From JALORV01 sp963707445 (GTDB taxonomy: Bacteria > Pseudomonadota > Gammaproteobacteria > Burkholderiales > Burkholderiaceae_F): a stretch of 64,000 nt of DNA. The DNA is taken from NCBI GenBank assembly GCA_963707445.1, contig CAVPPW010000032.1, forward strand, positions 14,284 to 78,283. The letters run 5' to 3'. Below the pieces are notes generated by a model. It had not been told where the DNA came from. It searched no databases and was given only the letters and a program-made list of their open reading frames with translations. The position numbers were made by a program, and so were the translations under genes. Numbering within the stretch: position 1 is the first letter of the stretch; every line of letters starts with the position of its first letter. Shown here in pieces: positions 1 through 8,803 of this stretch.

Positions 1-285
1 GCCCGTACAAGGCGCGCAGCTTCGTGCACGAGCCGCTGACGACAGCAGAAGCCCGAGGTACCGCGCGGCAAGGGTTGTGTCGAGTCCTGCAATCTGTGCG
101 TGCACAAGATCGACCGCGGCGATGGTACGACCGCCTGCGCTGAGGCCTGCCCGACCCAGGCGATCGTCTTCGGCGACCTCAACGATCCGCAGTCGGCGAT
201 CTCGCGTCGCGTCGCCGAGGTCCGCACGACGCAGCTGCGCGCCGATCTCGGGCTGGACACCGGCGTGCGCTACACGGGGCTGTGA
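1..285 (+). CDS. dsrO: DsrO, periplasmic iron-sulfur subunit of DsrMKJOP (C-terminal part)
   Basis: This is the C-terminal end of a ferredoxin-type electron-transfer subunit; the start lies before the window. The visible part carries a four-cysteine cluster site (CVESCNLCVHKI, then CAEACPTQAIVFGD). The reading frame slips by one base near position 38, as at many sites in this patch, and rejoins a coherent protein on both sides. In rDsr sulfur oxidisers DsrO works in the DsrMKJOP complex, passing electrons between periplasm, membrane quinone pool and cytoplasmic DsrC. The assignment rests mainly on context: dsrP, dsrN and dsrR follow in the canonical order. The stop overlaps the dsrP start (TGATG). 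A TtrB- or HybA-like protein from another NrfD complex is the alternative, unlikely given dsrN and dsrR. Confidence 0.82.
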
Positions 286-1472
286 TGTCGACCACCACGC
301 TTCCCGATCGACAACCGCGAGCGCCGCTTCTGGCTGCTTGCCGCTGCCGGACTGCTGGTGCTCGCAGCGGGACTCGGTGCCGCCTACTACATGGAACACC
401 ACGGCCACGTCGTCACCGGCATGTCGAACGAGATCGTGTGGGGCACGCCGCACGTCTTTGCGATCTTCCTGATCGTCGCGGCCTCGGGCGTACTGAACGT
501 GGCCTCGATCGGCAGCGTGTTCGGACAGGCCGCCTACAAACCGTGCGTCGCGCCTGTCGGGCGTGCTGAGCCTGGCGCTGCTGGCGGGCGGGCCTGATGG
601 TGCTGATGCTCGACCTCGGCCGGCCCGAGCGGATGGTGGTCGCCGCCACGCACTACAACCTGACGTCGGTGTTCGCTTGGAACGTGCTGCTGTACTCGGG
701 CATGTTCGCGGTGGTGTTCGTCTACCTGTGGATGCAGCTCGAGAAGCGGATGAACCGCTACGCCACGCGCGGCCGGGGTCGCGGTGCTGATCTGGCGCTT
801 CGTGCTGACGACCGGCACCGGCATGATCTTCGCTTTCCTGGTCGCGCGGCAGGCCTACGCCTCGGCCGTGCTGCCGCCGCTGTTCATCGTGATGTCGCTC
901 GCCTGGGGCATGGCGGTGTTCCTGTTCTCGGTGCGGGCGGCCGTCTGGCGGACCGGCCGACGCCGAGCTGCTGCGACGCATGCGCAACCTGCTCGGGCTG
1001 CTGGTGGCGCTGGTGCTGTACTTCATGGCGGTCTACCACCTGACCAACCTGTACTTCGCGAAGCAGGCGGCGTTCGAGCGCTTCATCCTGTTCGATGGCG
1101 GCGTCTACCCGTGGCTCTTCTGGATCGGCTACGTGCTGCTCGGCAGCGTGGTGCCGCTGGTGCTCGTGTCGCGGCCGACGGGCACGCCGCGCACGCTGCG
1201 GCTCGCGGCCGTGCTGACGATCGTCGGCGCGTTTTCGGCCCTGTACGTGTTCATCATCGGCGGGCAGGCCTTCCCGCTCGAGATCTTCCCCGGTTACGAG
1301 GTGACGAGCAGCTTCCGCGACGGCGCGATCGCGGCCTACGCGCCGAGCGTGTCCCGAGGTGCTGCTCGGGCTGGGCGGCGTGGCCGCTGCCTTCCTGATC
1401 ACGGTGATCGGGATACAGTTGTTCGACATCGTGCCGGACCGCACGGCCGCGGCCGTCGGTGGCAGCGAATAG
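285..1472 (+). CDS. dsrP: DsrP, NrfD-type integral membrane subunit of DsrMKJOP
   Basis: A polytopic membrane protein of the NrfD/PsrC family, about 395 residues once frames are joined, with roughly ten hydrophobic segments. Recognisable stretches include FPIDNRERRFWLLAAAG near the start, LMVLMLDLGRPERM (the family's LGRP motif) and HLTNLYFAKQAAFERFILF. It probably exchanges electrons with quinone and passes them to DsrO. One-base slips occur near 298, 550, 592, 778, 957 and 1355, yet the joined protein has no internal stops. These look like consensus errors. The start codon overlaps the dsrO stop and dsrN begins 11 bases after its stop, so the genes form one operon. Confidence 0.85.
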
Positions 1473-1483
1473 CCGCCGGCCGC

Positions 1484-2900
1484 ATGTTTCGGCTGTATGT
1501 TTCCGCCGCTCACAAGTCGTCGGGCAAGACGACGGTAGCGATCGGACTCGCCGCGGCGCTGCGCGCTCGCGGGAATGATCGTCCAGCCCTTCAAGAAGGG
1601 CCCCGACTACATCGATCCGCTGTGGCTGGGCGCTGCCGCCGGCCGCAGCTGCTACAACCTCGACCCGTACCTGTCGTCGATGACCGAGATCGAGGCGTCG
1701 TTCGACCGCGTGTGCGCCGGTGCCGACGTGGCGCTGGTCGAGGGCAACAAGGGCCTGCACGACGGGCTGGCGCTCGATGGCAGCAACAGCAATGCGGCGC
1801 TGGCGGCGGCGCTCGACGTTCCGGTGCTGCTGGTGCTGGATGCGCGCGGCATGACGCGCGGCGTCGCTCCGCTCGTCCTCGGCTTCCAGGCGTTCGACCG
1901 GTCGGTCCGCATCGCCGGCGTGATCCTGAACCGCGTCGGCGGTGCGCGCCACGAATCGAAGCTGCGCGCTGCGCTCGAGCACTACACCGACGTGCCGGTG
2001 TTCGGCGCGCTGCACGAGGATGCATCGTTCCGCATCGAGGAGAGGCACCTTGGGCTGCGGCCGGCGACGGAATCAGTTCAGTCCGGAGAACACATCCGGC
2101 ACCTGGCGGACGCTGTTGCCGCCGCCGTCGACCTGGACGCGCTTCTCGCCGCCTTCGGTACGCCAGGCGCCGCTGCGCAGCCTGCACACGAAGTAGCGTC
2201 CTCGCGCAGCGAGGCTTCCCTGACCATCGGCATCGCCCGCGACCGCGCCTTCGGTTTCTACTACGCCGATGACCTGGACGCACTGCAAAGCGCTGGCGGA
2301 GAGTTGGTCTTCTTCGATGCGTTGTCCGATGCCCGGCTGCCCGAGGTCGACGCGCTGTACCTCGGCGGCGGCTTTCCTGAGGTGCTTGCGGCTGAACTGT
2401 CCGCCAACCGGTCGATGCTCGCGTCGATCCGCGCCGCGGTGCAGGGCGGGCTGCCGACCTACGCGGAATGCGGCGGGCTGATGCTGCTGTCGCGTGCGAT
2501 CGTCTGGAACAGGGTGTCGTATCCGATGGCCGGTGTGATCCCGGGCGATGTCGAGATGTGCGAGCGCCCGGTCGGACGCGGTTACGTCCACCTCGACGAG
2601 ACAGCCGACATGCCGTGGCCGCGGCGCGCAGAGTCCACCGTCCGGGCGCACGAGTTTCATCACTCGAAACTGATCAACGTCGATCCGGGGCTGCGCTACG
2701 CGTACCGGGTCCGGCGCGGACACGGCGTCGACGGCGAGCGTGACGGCATCGTCATTCACAATGCGCTGGCGTCGTATGCGCATCTTCGGGGCACCGGCAG
2801 CAATGGCTGGCCGGCGCGCTTCGTCGACTTTGCGCGGGCTGTCGCGTCGGGGGCGCGGCACGCGTCCCACGCATCGATCGCAGGAGGCAGGTCCGGATGA
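1484..2900 (+). CDS. dsrN: DsrN, siro(haem) amide synthase (CobB/CbiA-like)
   Basis: A cobyrinic acid a,c-diamide synthase homologue of about 471 residues. The N-terminal ATP-binding half opens with MFRLYVSAAHKSSGKTTVAI (P-loop) and continues FKKGPDYIDPLW. The C-terminal half is a class I glutamine amidotransferase with the nucleophile in TYAECGGLML and a later RAHEFHHSKL histidine motif. In dsr operons this protein amidates sirohaem, the cofactor form used by reverse DsrAB, rather than making cobalamin. Position between dsrP and dsrR decides this. There is one frame slip near 1573 (an extra A in GGGAATGATC). The stop overlaps the dsrR start (ATGA). The partner CysG, which makes sirohaem, is at 46.6 kb. 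Confidence 0.87.
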
Positions 2901-3211
2901 TCGAAATCACGTCGACAGCAGCGGAGCGCATCAAGGCCGCCTTGCGCGAGGCGTCGGGCGAGGGGCTGTCGCTGCGCGTGGCAGCGCGCCGCGACACGCA
3001 GGGGCAGATCGAGTACGGCATGGGATTCGACGAGCGTCGTGACCAGGACGAGGAGGTCGTCACTGACGCCGGAATCACGTTGCTGGTGTCGCCGCCGTCG
3101 CTCGATGTGCTGAGCGACACGGTGATCGACTTCGTCGAGATCGAACCGGGCGATCACCGGTTCGTCTTCTACCGGCGCGGGGACATTCCGTCGGAGTCCG
3201 GCGAAAGCTGA
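2897..3211 (+). CDS. dsrR: DsrR, cysteine-free A-type scaffold-like protein
   Basis: A 104-residue IscA/HesB-fold protein that contains no cysteine at all, the diagnostic difference between DsrR and the true iron-sulfur A-type carriers with three conserved cysteines. It begins MIEITSTAAERIKAALREA. It has the family's long mid-protein insertion and ends acidic and serine-rich. In Allochromatium vinosum DsrR is needed for normal dsr expression, probably after transcription. An AGGAGG lies about ten bases before the ATG, which overlaps the dsrN stop. No dsrS follows; a YeeE/YedE transporter gene comes next after 52 bases. Confidence 0.9.
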   Translation: MIEITSTAAERIKAALREASGEGLSLRVAARRDTQGQIEYGMGFDERRDQDEEVVTDAGITLLVSPPSLDVLSDTVIDFVEIEPGDHRFVFYRRGDIPSESGES

Positions 3212-3263
3212 ATAGCAAGGCACTGGACATCGGCACTCAACAACGAAAAGACAGGGGAGACAG

Positions 3264-4382
3264 ATGATGGAGGCGGGAATGAATCCGGCAACGATCGTCG
3301 TGCTCGGGGGCTTTTTGCTGGCGCTCGTGTTCGGCTTCGTGGCCAACCGGGCGAACTTCTGCACCATGGGCGCGATCTCCGATGTGTACAACATGGGCCA
3401 CTGGGGGCGCATGCGCATGTGGCTGCTGGCCATCGCGGTCGCCATCATCGGTGCCAGCCTGCTGCACGGCTTCGGCCTGGTCGATCTCGGCAAGTCGATA
3501 TACCCACGGCCGCGGCTCGCGTGGCTGTCGACGATCGTCGGAGGGCTGCTGTTCGGCGTCGGAATGACGCTGGCCGGAGGTTGTGCCAACAAGAACCTGC
3601 TGCGGATCGGCAATGGCAGCATTCGCTCGATCGTCGTCTTTGTCTTCCTCGGCGTGGCCGCCTACATGACGATCAAGGGCCTGTTCGGCCAGTGGCGCGT
3701 CGCCTATCTCGACCGCTTCGCCCTCGATCTCGCGGCCTACGGCCTGCAGGGCCAGGATCTGCCGACGCTCGTTGCCAAGGCCACGGGGTTGTCCGCCAAG
3801 GCGGCGCTGGGCGCCGTGGCGGCGGCGATCGCGGGCGCACTGCTGGTGTTCGTCTTCATGGATGCGCGCTTTCGCGCCAATCTGACCCAAGTCGTGGCGG
3901 GCGTGATCATCGGCCTGGTCGTTACCGGCGGGTGGTACGTCAGCGGCCACCTCGGCTATGTCGAGAGCCAGGAACTGGAGATGGTGTTCGTCGCCACCAA
4001 TACGCGGGCGGCGGAGTCGCTGAGTTTCGTGGCGCCGATCGCCTACACGATGGAACTGCTGATGCTGTGGACCGATGCGTCGCTGCGGGTCACGTTCGGG
4101 ATCGCCTCGGCACTCGGCGTGATCGTCGGCTCGATGGCCTGGGCCCTCGCAAGCAAGCAGTTTCGTCTCGAAGGCTTCGTCTCCAGTGCCGACACGCGCG
4201 ACCACATCGTCGGCGCCATCCTGATGGGATTCGGCGGCGTCACCGCTCTTGGCTGCACGATAGGGCAGGGCATCACCGGCGTATCGACGCTCGCTGTCGG
4301 CTCGCTGCTGGCCATCGCCTCGATCGTTGCGGGGTCGGTGGCGACGATGAAGTACATGCTCTGGCGCGAAGAACGCGGCTGA
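3264..4382 (+). CDS. YeeE/YedE family sulfur-compound transporter
   Basis: A membrane protein of 372 residues with about ten hydrophobic helices and the two cysteine-glycine signatures of the family: ANRANFCTMGAISDVYNMG near residue 35 and TLAGGCANKNLLRIGNGS near 110. A third, ALGCTIGQGITGVST, lies near 330. YeeE-type proteins move thiosulfate or sulfane-sulfur compounds; the cysteines are thought to relay the substrate. Placed directly after dsrR, it could import thiosulfate or a sulfur donor for the cytoplasmic Dsr pathway. Two starts are possible: ATG at 3264 (GGGGAG before it) or ATG at 3279, which has a better-placed GGAGG five bases upstream. Confidence 0.85.
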   Translation: MMEAGMNPATIVVLGGFLLALVFGFVANRANFCTMGAISDVYNMGHWGRMRMWLLAIAVAIIGASLLHGFGLVDLGKSIYPRPRLAWLSTIVGGLLFGVGMTLAGGCANKNLLRIGNGSIRSIVVFVFLGVAAYMTIKGLFGQWRVAYLDRFALDLAAYGLQGQDLPTLVAKATGLSAKAALGAVAAAIAGALLVFVFMDARFRANLTQVVAGVIIGLVVTGGWYVSGHLGYVESQELEMVFVATNTRAAESLSFVAPIAYTMELLMLWTDASLRVTFGIASALGVIVGSMAWALASKQFRLEGFVSSADTRDHIVGAILMGFGGVTALGCTIGQGITGVSTLAVGSLLAIASIVAGSVATMKYMLWREERG

Positions 4383-4451
4383 AGCCGACCTGCGGCGCGC
4401 TGCGCTGACGCCGGGCGCTTCGGCGATCGTCGTTGATTCGCGAGGTGATCC

Positions 4452-5060
4452 ATGAATCAGTCAGTCGAGTTCTTCTCGCGTCAGTTTGAACGGCAGATCG
4501 CTGCTGCCGACTACCAGCTCAATCCCTTCGAGCGGCAGGTCCTGCCGCACCTGCGCGGTCGCGTGCTGGAGCTCGGGTGTGGCCTTGGCAACTTCTCGCT
4601 CGCCGCAGCGCGCGGCGGCCATACGGTCACGGCCATGGACGCGTGCGAGCATGCCGTGGCCGATCTGCAGCGCCGCGCGGCAGACGAGGTTCTCACACTG
4701 CAGGTGGAGCAGTGCGAGCTATCGGGCTGGCGAGCCAGCTCGACGTATGACGCGGTCGTCTCGATCGGCCTGCTGATGTTCTTCCCGTGCGCGGAAGCGG
4801 ACCGGTTGCTGACGGAACTGCAGCGCGCGACTGCAGCCGGCGGTGTCCTCGCCCTGAACGTCCTGATCGAGGGCACGACGTTCCTCGACATGTTCGAGCC
4901 CGGACACTATTGCCTGTTCGACGACAGCGCTCTGCTCGCCCGCTTTGCGTCCTGGCACCTGCTCGAGCATCAGGTACAGGACTTTGCCGCCGGCGCGGAC
5001 CGGGTCAAGCGCTTCTCCACGGTTATTGCAGAGCGTCCGCCGGATAGAGAGGGAACATAG
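4452..5060 (+). CDS. Class I SAM-dependent methyltransferase
   Basis: A 202-residue Rossmann methyltransferase. Motif I is VLELGCGLGNFSLAAARGG (about residues 38-56), followed by the acidic motif II residue in VTAMDACEHAV. The central strand is YDAVVSIGLLMFFPC. These suit S-adenosylmethionine binding; nothing in the sequence reveals the substrate. Similar stand-alone methyltransferases near sulfur-oxidation genes have been linked to thiol or sulfide methylation or tellurite resistance, but I cannot support either here. It points towards the two-component genes and is separated from them by a hairpin. Confidence 0.75.
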   Translation: MNQSVEFFSRQFERQIAAADYQLNPFERQVLPHLRGRVLELGCGLGNFSLAAARGGHTVTAMDACEHAVADLQRRAADEVLTLQVEQCELSGWRASSTYDAVVSIGLLMFFPCAEADRLLTELQRATAAGGVLALNVLIEGTTFLDMFEPGHYCLFDDSALLARFASWHLLEHQVQDFAAGADRVKRFSTVIAERPPDREGT

Positions 5061-5070
5061 ACACCGCCAG

Positions 5071-5101
5071 GGGCAGGACAAGAGCCAACGCGGTCCTGCC
5101 C
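5071..5101. terminator. Inverted repeat between convergent genes, possible bidirectional terminator
   Basis: A perfect nine-base inverted repeat (GGGCAGGAC and GTCCTGCCC) with a 13-base loop sits between the convergent methyltransferase and response-regulator genes. No T-run follows on either strand, so it may need Rho or act by stem strength alone. Confidence 0.5.
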
Positions 5102-5114
5102 GCAACGGAAGGCA

Positions 5115-5798
5115 CTACGGGACGGGTGGGCGCTCTTCCATGCCGAGCGCGCTGCGGTTCTGCACCGCGAACACGGCTGCCTCGACGCGCGAGGTCAGCC
5201 CGAGCTTCGCAAGGATGTGCCGGACGTGCAGCTTCACGGTGTCGTTGCTGATGCCGAGCGCGCGGGCAATGGCCTTGTTGCTGAATCCGCAGGCGACATA
5301 GCCGAGGATCTGGCGCTCGCGCCCGGTCAGCTGCTTGGCAAGGCTGGCCGCGCTGCCCGTTTCCTCGCCTGTCTGCAGGATCGTGGCCAGTTTGCCCGAG
5401 ATCGACGGCGCAACGACGAGTTCACCGCGTGCGGCGCGACGGATCGCCTCGATCACATCGGCAGGTTCCATGTCCTTCAGCAGGTAGCCACGCACGCCCA
5501 GGCGCAGCGCTGCCGCGAGATCCTCGGCAGCCTCGCTCATCGTCAGGACCAGCACCGGCGTGTCCGATCCCTTGTCGCGCAGGCTCTTCAGCAGCGCAAT
5601 GCCATCGATCGGGCTCATCCGCAGGTCGAGGATCAACAGGTCGGGCCGATGCTGCTGCAGCAGGTCCCATGCTTCGTCGGCGCGGCCGGTCGTTGCCATG
5701 ACCTGCATTCCGGCACCACGTGACAGCAGATCGGCGAGCCCCTGGCGGACCAGCGCGTGATCGTCGACCAGCACCAGCTTGATCGGCGCCGTACTCAC
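5115..5798 (-). CDS. NarL/LuxR-type response regulator
   Basis: A 227-residue two-domain regulator. The receiver domain has the acidic pair and phosphoacceptor (VLVDDHALVRQGLADLLS, then DLLILDLRMSPIDGI) and the conserved lysine in GYLLKDMEPADV. The C-terminal LuxR helix-turn-helix is LTGRERQILGYVACGFSNKA followed by DTVKLHVRHILAKLGL. The start is GTG at 5798, which overlaps the stop of the sensor kinase gene (GTGA), so the two are translationally coupled and form a cognate pair. Target genes cannot be read from the sequence. The flanking dsr and soe blocks make control of sulfur or redox metabolism plausible. Confidence 0.9.
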   Translation of the reverse strand: MSTAPIKLVLVDDHALVRQGLADLLSRGAGMQVMATTGRADEAWDLLQQHRPDLLILDLRMSPIDGIALLKSLRDKGSDTPVLVLTMSEAAEDLAAALRLGVRGYLLKDMEPADVIEAIRRAARGELVVAPSISGKLATILQTGEETGSAASLAKQLTGRERQILGYVACGFSNKAIARALGISNDTVKLHVRHILAKLGLTSRVEAAVFAVQNRSALGMEERPPVP

Positions 5799-6978
5799 AG
5801 CAGGCCTGCGGGGGTGGCGCCGTCGATCGTCAGCGTGATGCGCGTGCCGCCCTCGGGAAGGGCGCCGATGTGCAGCCGACCGCCGGCGCGGCCGGCGCGC
5901 TCGCGCATGATCTGCAGGCCGTGGTGGCCGGCCTCGGACAGCCGTCCGGCGCAGCGCGGATCCAGCGCCTCGTCGCTCGGTCCGCAGCCGTTGTCCTCGA
6001 TGACCACGCGCAAGTCAGCGCCGTCGCGATCGATCATCACCCGCGCAGACCGCGCACCGGAGTGATGGCCGATATTGGCCAGCGCTTCCTGGACGATATA
6101 AAACACCTGCAGCTGGCGTTCTGCGCTCAGGCCGAAGTCATCGACGCGGCAGTCGAGTGCCAGGTCGATGCCGGTCCGGTTCCGGAACGCCGCGCCGAGT
6201 TCGGCCAGCGACGACACCAGTCCCCGCGAGTCCATGCCGGCGCGGTACATCGAAATCATCTCGCGCAGCCTGCCGTGCGCACTGCGCAGCTCGTCGCTGG
6301 CATCCGTCCAGTAGGTGAGCGCCGTGGGCGCATCGTTCTGCTGCAGGGCGTCGTGCAGCAGCGACATGCGCATGCGCACGAAGGTCAGTGACTGGGCCAG
6401 CGCGTCATGGATGTCGGCGGCCATGGACTGGCGCTCGGACGCGACGCGTGCCTGCAGGTTCTCGCGCGCCAGGCGTTCGTTTTCCAGGGCCAGCCCGAGC
6501 AACTGGCCGAAAGGCCGCAGCAGGTGCGTGATCCCCGCCGGCGGATCGCGGCCTTCCGAGAAGAACAGGTTCAGCACGCCGATCGGCTTGTCGCGATGAT
6601 CCAGCGGCACCGCGACGGCGCGTCCCTTTTCGGCTCCAAAGAGGGCTCCGGAGTAGAGAATCTCGCAGCCGAGCCGCGGAGTTGCCTGCCGCGTCAGCGC
6701 GCTCTGCAACGCCGCTCCGCACATGCCGCAGACTGGCCGGCTTGAGGGTGTCGCGCTGGCACAGCGTCGCTCGGCAGTCCGACCGAGGCGATCAGCTGAA
6801 GCTTCGAACTGTCTGCAGTCGGCGCGCGGATCGCGCCTGCGCGTGCTCCCGTCAGCCGGACGACCAAGCCGAGGAAGTCGACGAGCACCGACTCCCTGGG
6901 CACGTCAGATTCGTGCAGGGCGGTTCGGTCAGGCAGATCGGCAAGGGCCTCGGTCAGGCCGAGCGCGTCGTTCTTCAC
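5795..6978 (-). CDS. NarX-type sensor histidine kinase with N-terminal GAF-like domain
   Basis: About 394 residues after joining two frames. The N-terminal part (to about 6750) resembles a GAF sensor domain. A frame slip lies between roughly 6724 and 6760. The continuation has a CGMC pair and a further cysteine in PRLGCEILYSGALFG. The kinase core has the HisKA_3 phosphoacceptor in MAADIHDALAQSLTFVRMRM, an N-box in FYIVQEALANIGHHSGA and a G-box in VIEDNGCGPS. No transmembrane helix is seen, so it is probably a soluble cytoplasmic sensor. The CxxC plus nearby cysteine could bind a redox cofactor, which is inference. The start given is GTG at 6978, with no clear ribosome-binding site. Confidence 0.85.
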
Positions 6979-7044
6979 GGGTGCGGGCCCGTCGGGCTCG
7001 TAGTGAACCCATCAATACTATTCGAATTGCCACGTGCCGTGCGT

Positions 7045-8009
7045 TCAGGCCACAGCCTGGTAGTAGAGGTTCTGCGGGTGGTTGGCCTGGGCAAAGAAGA
7101 ACCATCGCTCGGCAAGCAGACCCAGGTACTGGACCGCAAACGCCAGTCCCAGCAACGGCAGGGAGCCGAGTGCAAGTCCGGCAACGACCAGCACCGCGGG
7201 CACCGGGAACGTCAGCACCAGGAAGATCCACTTCACCGAACGGAGGAACGCGACGGGACCTGCCGTGAAAGAACTCACGCGTATTGAACGCGCCGCCCAT
7301 CATGCCCTGTGCGATCTGCACGATGCGCGGGTGCTTGATGCCGATCGCCGACTGCAGCGTCGAGCGCGGCTTCAAACGCGCGTTGCGGATCAATGAGGCG
7401 CCGCGCGTGACGAGTGCGAGGCCGCTCAGCACCAGCGCGCTAGCCCCGAAGAAAGGTGCCAGCGCTGGTTCGGCGGCGGCGGCGTAGGCCGTTGCGAGTG
7501 TGAAGCCGGAGGCGCAACCCAGCAGCAGATAGTTGACCACTGTCAGCGGCGTCGCCCACTCCTGCAGGAACTTCAGGCAGGCGTAGATCATCCCGGTGCT
7601 GACGAAGAGCGCCAGTGACAGCAGGGCAGTGACGGCACCGATGGCCAGTGTCGACACCGGCAGTTGCTGCATGCCTCCCTGTTCCCAGGATCCAGTGAGC
7701 CGCGCCGTAGGCCACCGCCCCGGCGACGAAGAGAGGCAGGACGATGATCTCGCGCGACAGCCACGAGGTGCGCCAGCGCGTCGCCGCTCGCCAGCCGCGT
7801 TCGGGACGCCCCAGGTGAAAGATCGAGGCAATCAGCCCCAGCACCATCAGCCCGCTGACCAGCACGGCGCCGCCGACGTAGAAGGCAGCGTCCGCGGGAT
7901 CGAGCCATCCGAGTCGTGCGCCGAGTTCCGCGGAAAAGAGCGCGAGGAACAGGCCCTGACCCGCGCCGATCAGCGTGGTCAGGAAGATCACGGAAAAGGC
8001 GGGATGCAT
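7045..8009 (-). CDS. soeC: SoeC, membrane anchor of cytoplasmic sulfite dehydrogenase (DmsC family)
   Basis: An integral membrane protein of about 320 residues with eight or so hydrophobic helices, of the DmsC/NrfD-like anchor type. It begins MHPAFSVIFLTTLIGAGQG and includes ASIFHLGRPERGWRA, the family's LGRP motif, and ends RWFFFAQANHPQNLYYQAVA. Frame slips lie near 7675 and 7263. It is the last gene of soeABC and links the molybdenum enzyme to the quinone pool. A DmsC-type anchor of another molybdoenzyme is the alternative; the SoeA-like length and sulfur context favour SoeC. Confidence 0.8.
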
Positions 8010-8043
8010 GGGCGGGGAAGGCGCGGCAGATGACGAAGCAGGG

Positions 8044-8775
8044 TTACCAGGACGTCACGTCGTCCAGCGCCGGATCCCTCAGCGGCGGTTTGGGCAGCTT
8101 GCCGTCGATCTTCAGCGGGTTGTCGGCGCGGACCAGTTCATCGGCCTCGATCGTCAACTCGGTGCGCCGCCGCGGCAGGTAATGGTTGGCGGGCTGAGTG
8201 CCCCACTCGGGCATCAGCGGGTAGCCGCCGCGCTCGCGGATCGCCTGGGAGACTTCGGACGCCGGATCGTGGATGTCGCCGAACAGCCGCGCGCTCGTCG
8301 GACACGCCATGACGCACGCCGGCCGACGTTCAGCGGGCGGCAGCGTCTTGTCGTAGATGCGATCGACGCACAGCGTGCACTTCTTCATCACCTTCTGGCG
8401 CTCGTCGATCTCGCGCGCGCCGTAGGGGCAGGCCCAGGAGCAGTACTTGCATCCGATGCACTTGTCGTAGTCCACCAGGACGATGCCGTCCTCGGGCCGC
8501 TTGTAGCTGGCCCCGGTCGGACAGACCGGGACGCACGGCGGTTCTTCGCAGTGCAGGCAGGACTTCGGAAAGTGCACCGTCTGCGTGTTCGGAAACTCGC
8601 CGACCTCGAAGGTCTGCACACGGTTGAAGAACGTGCCGGTCGGATCGGCGTCGTAGGGCCGGAGGTCCGACATCGTGCCCGCGGTACCTGAGGTGTTCCA
8701 CTCCTTGCAGCTCGTCACGCAGGCATGACAGCCCACGCAGACGTTGAGGTCGATGACCAGCGCGAGCTGCGTCAC
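8044..8775 (-). CDS. soeB: SoeB, four [4Fe-4S] ferredoxin subunit of sulfite dehydrogenase
   Basis: A 243-residue ferredoxin-type subunit with no signal peptide and four cysteine-rich cluster sites: CVGCHACVTSCKEWN, CLHCEEPPCVPVCPTGA, CIGCKYCSWACPYGAR and CTLCVDRI with CVMACPTSA. It carries electrons from SoeA to the membrane anchor. The start is GTG at 8775 with GGGAGCG a few bases upstream. An ATG further upstream would run into the soeA coding region in another frame. The gene is intact, unlike its neighbours. It lies 28 bases after soeA and 34 before soeC. Confidence 0.88.
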   Translation of the reverse strand: MTQLALVIDLNVCVGCHACVTSCKEWNTSGTAGTMSDLRPYDADPTGTFFNRVQTFEVGEFPNTQTVHFPKSCLHCEEPPCVPVCPTGASYKRPEDGIVLVDYDKCIGCKYCSWACPYGAREIDERQKVMKKCTLCVDRIYDKTLPPAERRPACVMACPTSARLFGDIHDPASEVSQAIRERGGYPLMPEWGTQPANHYLPRRRTELTIEADELVRADNPLKIDGKLPKPPLRDPALDDVTSW

Positions 8776-8803
8776 AGCGAGCGCTCCCGAACGTCGAGCC
8801 GGG

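Noticed and set aside
1..1600. dsrP and dsrN as pseudogenes
   Set aside because: All slips are single bases, the joined proteins are complete and similar slips hit other conserved genes in set patches; error is the simpler reading.
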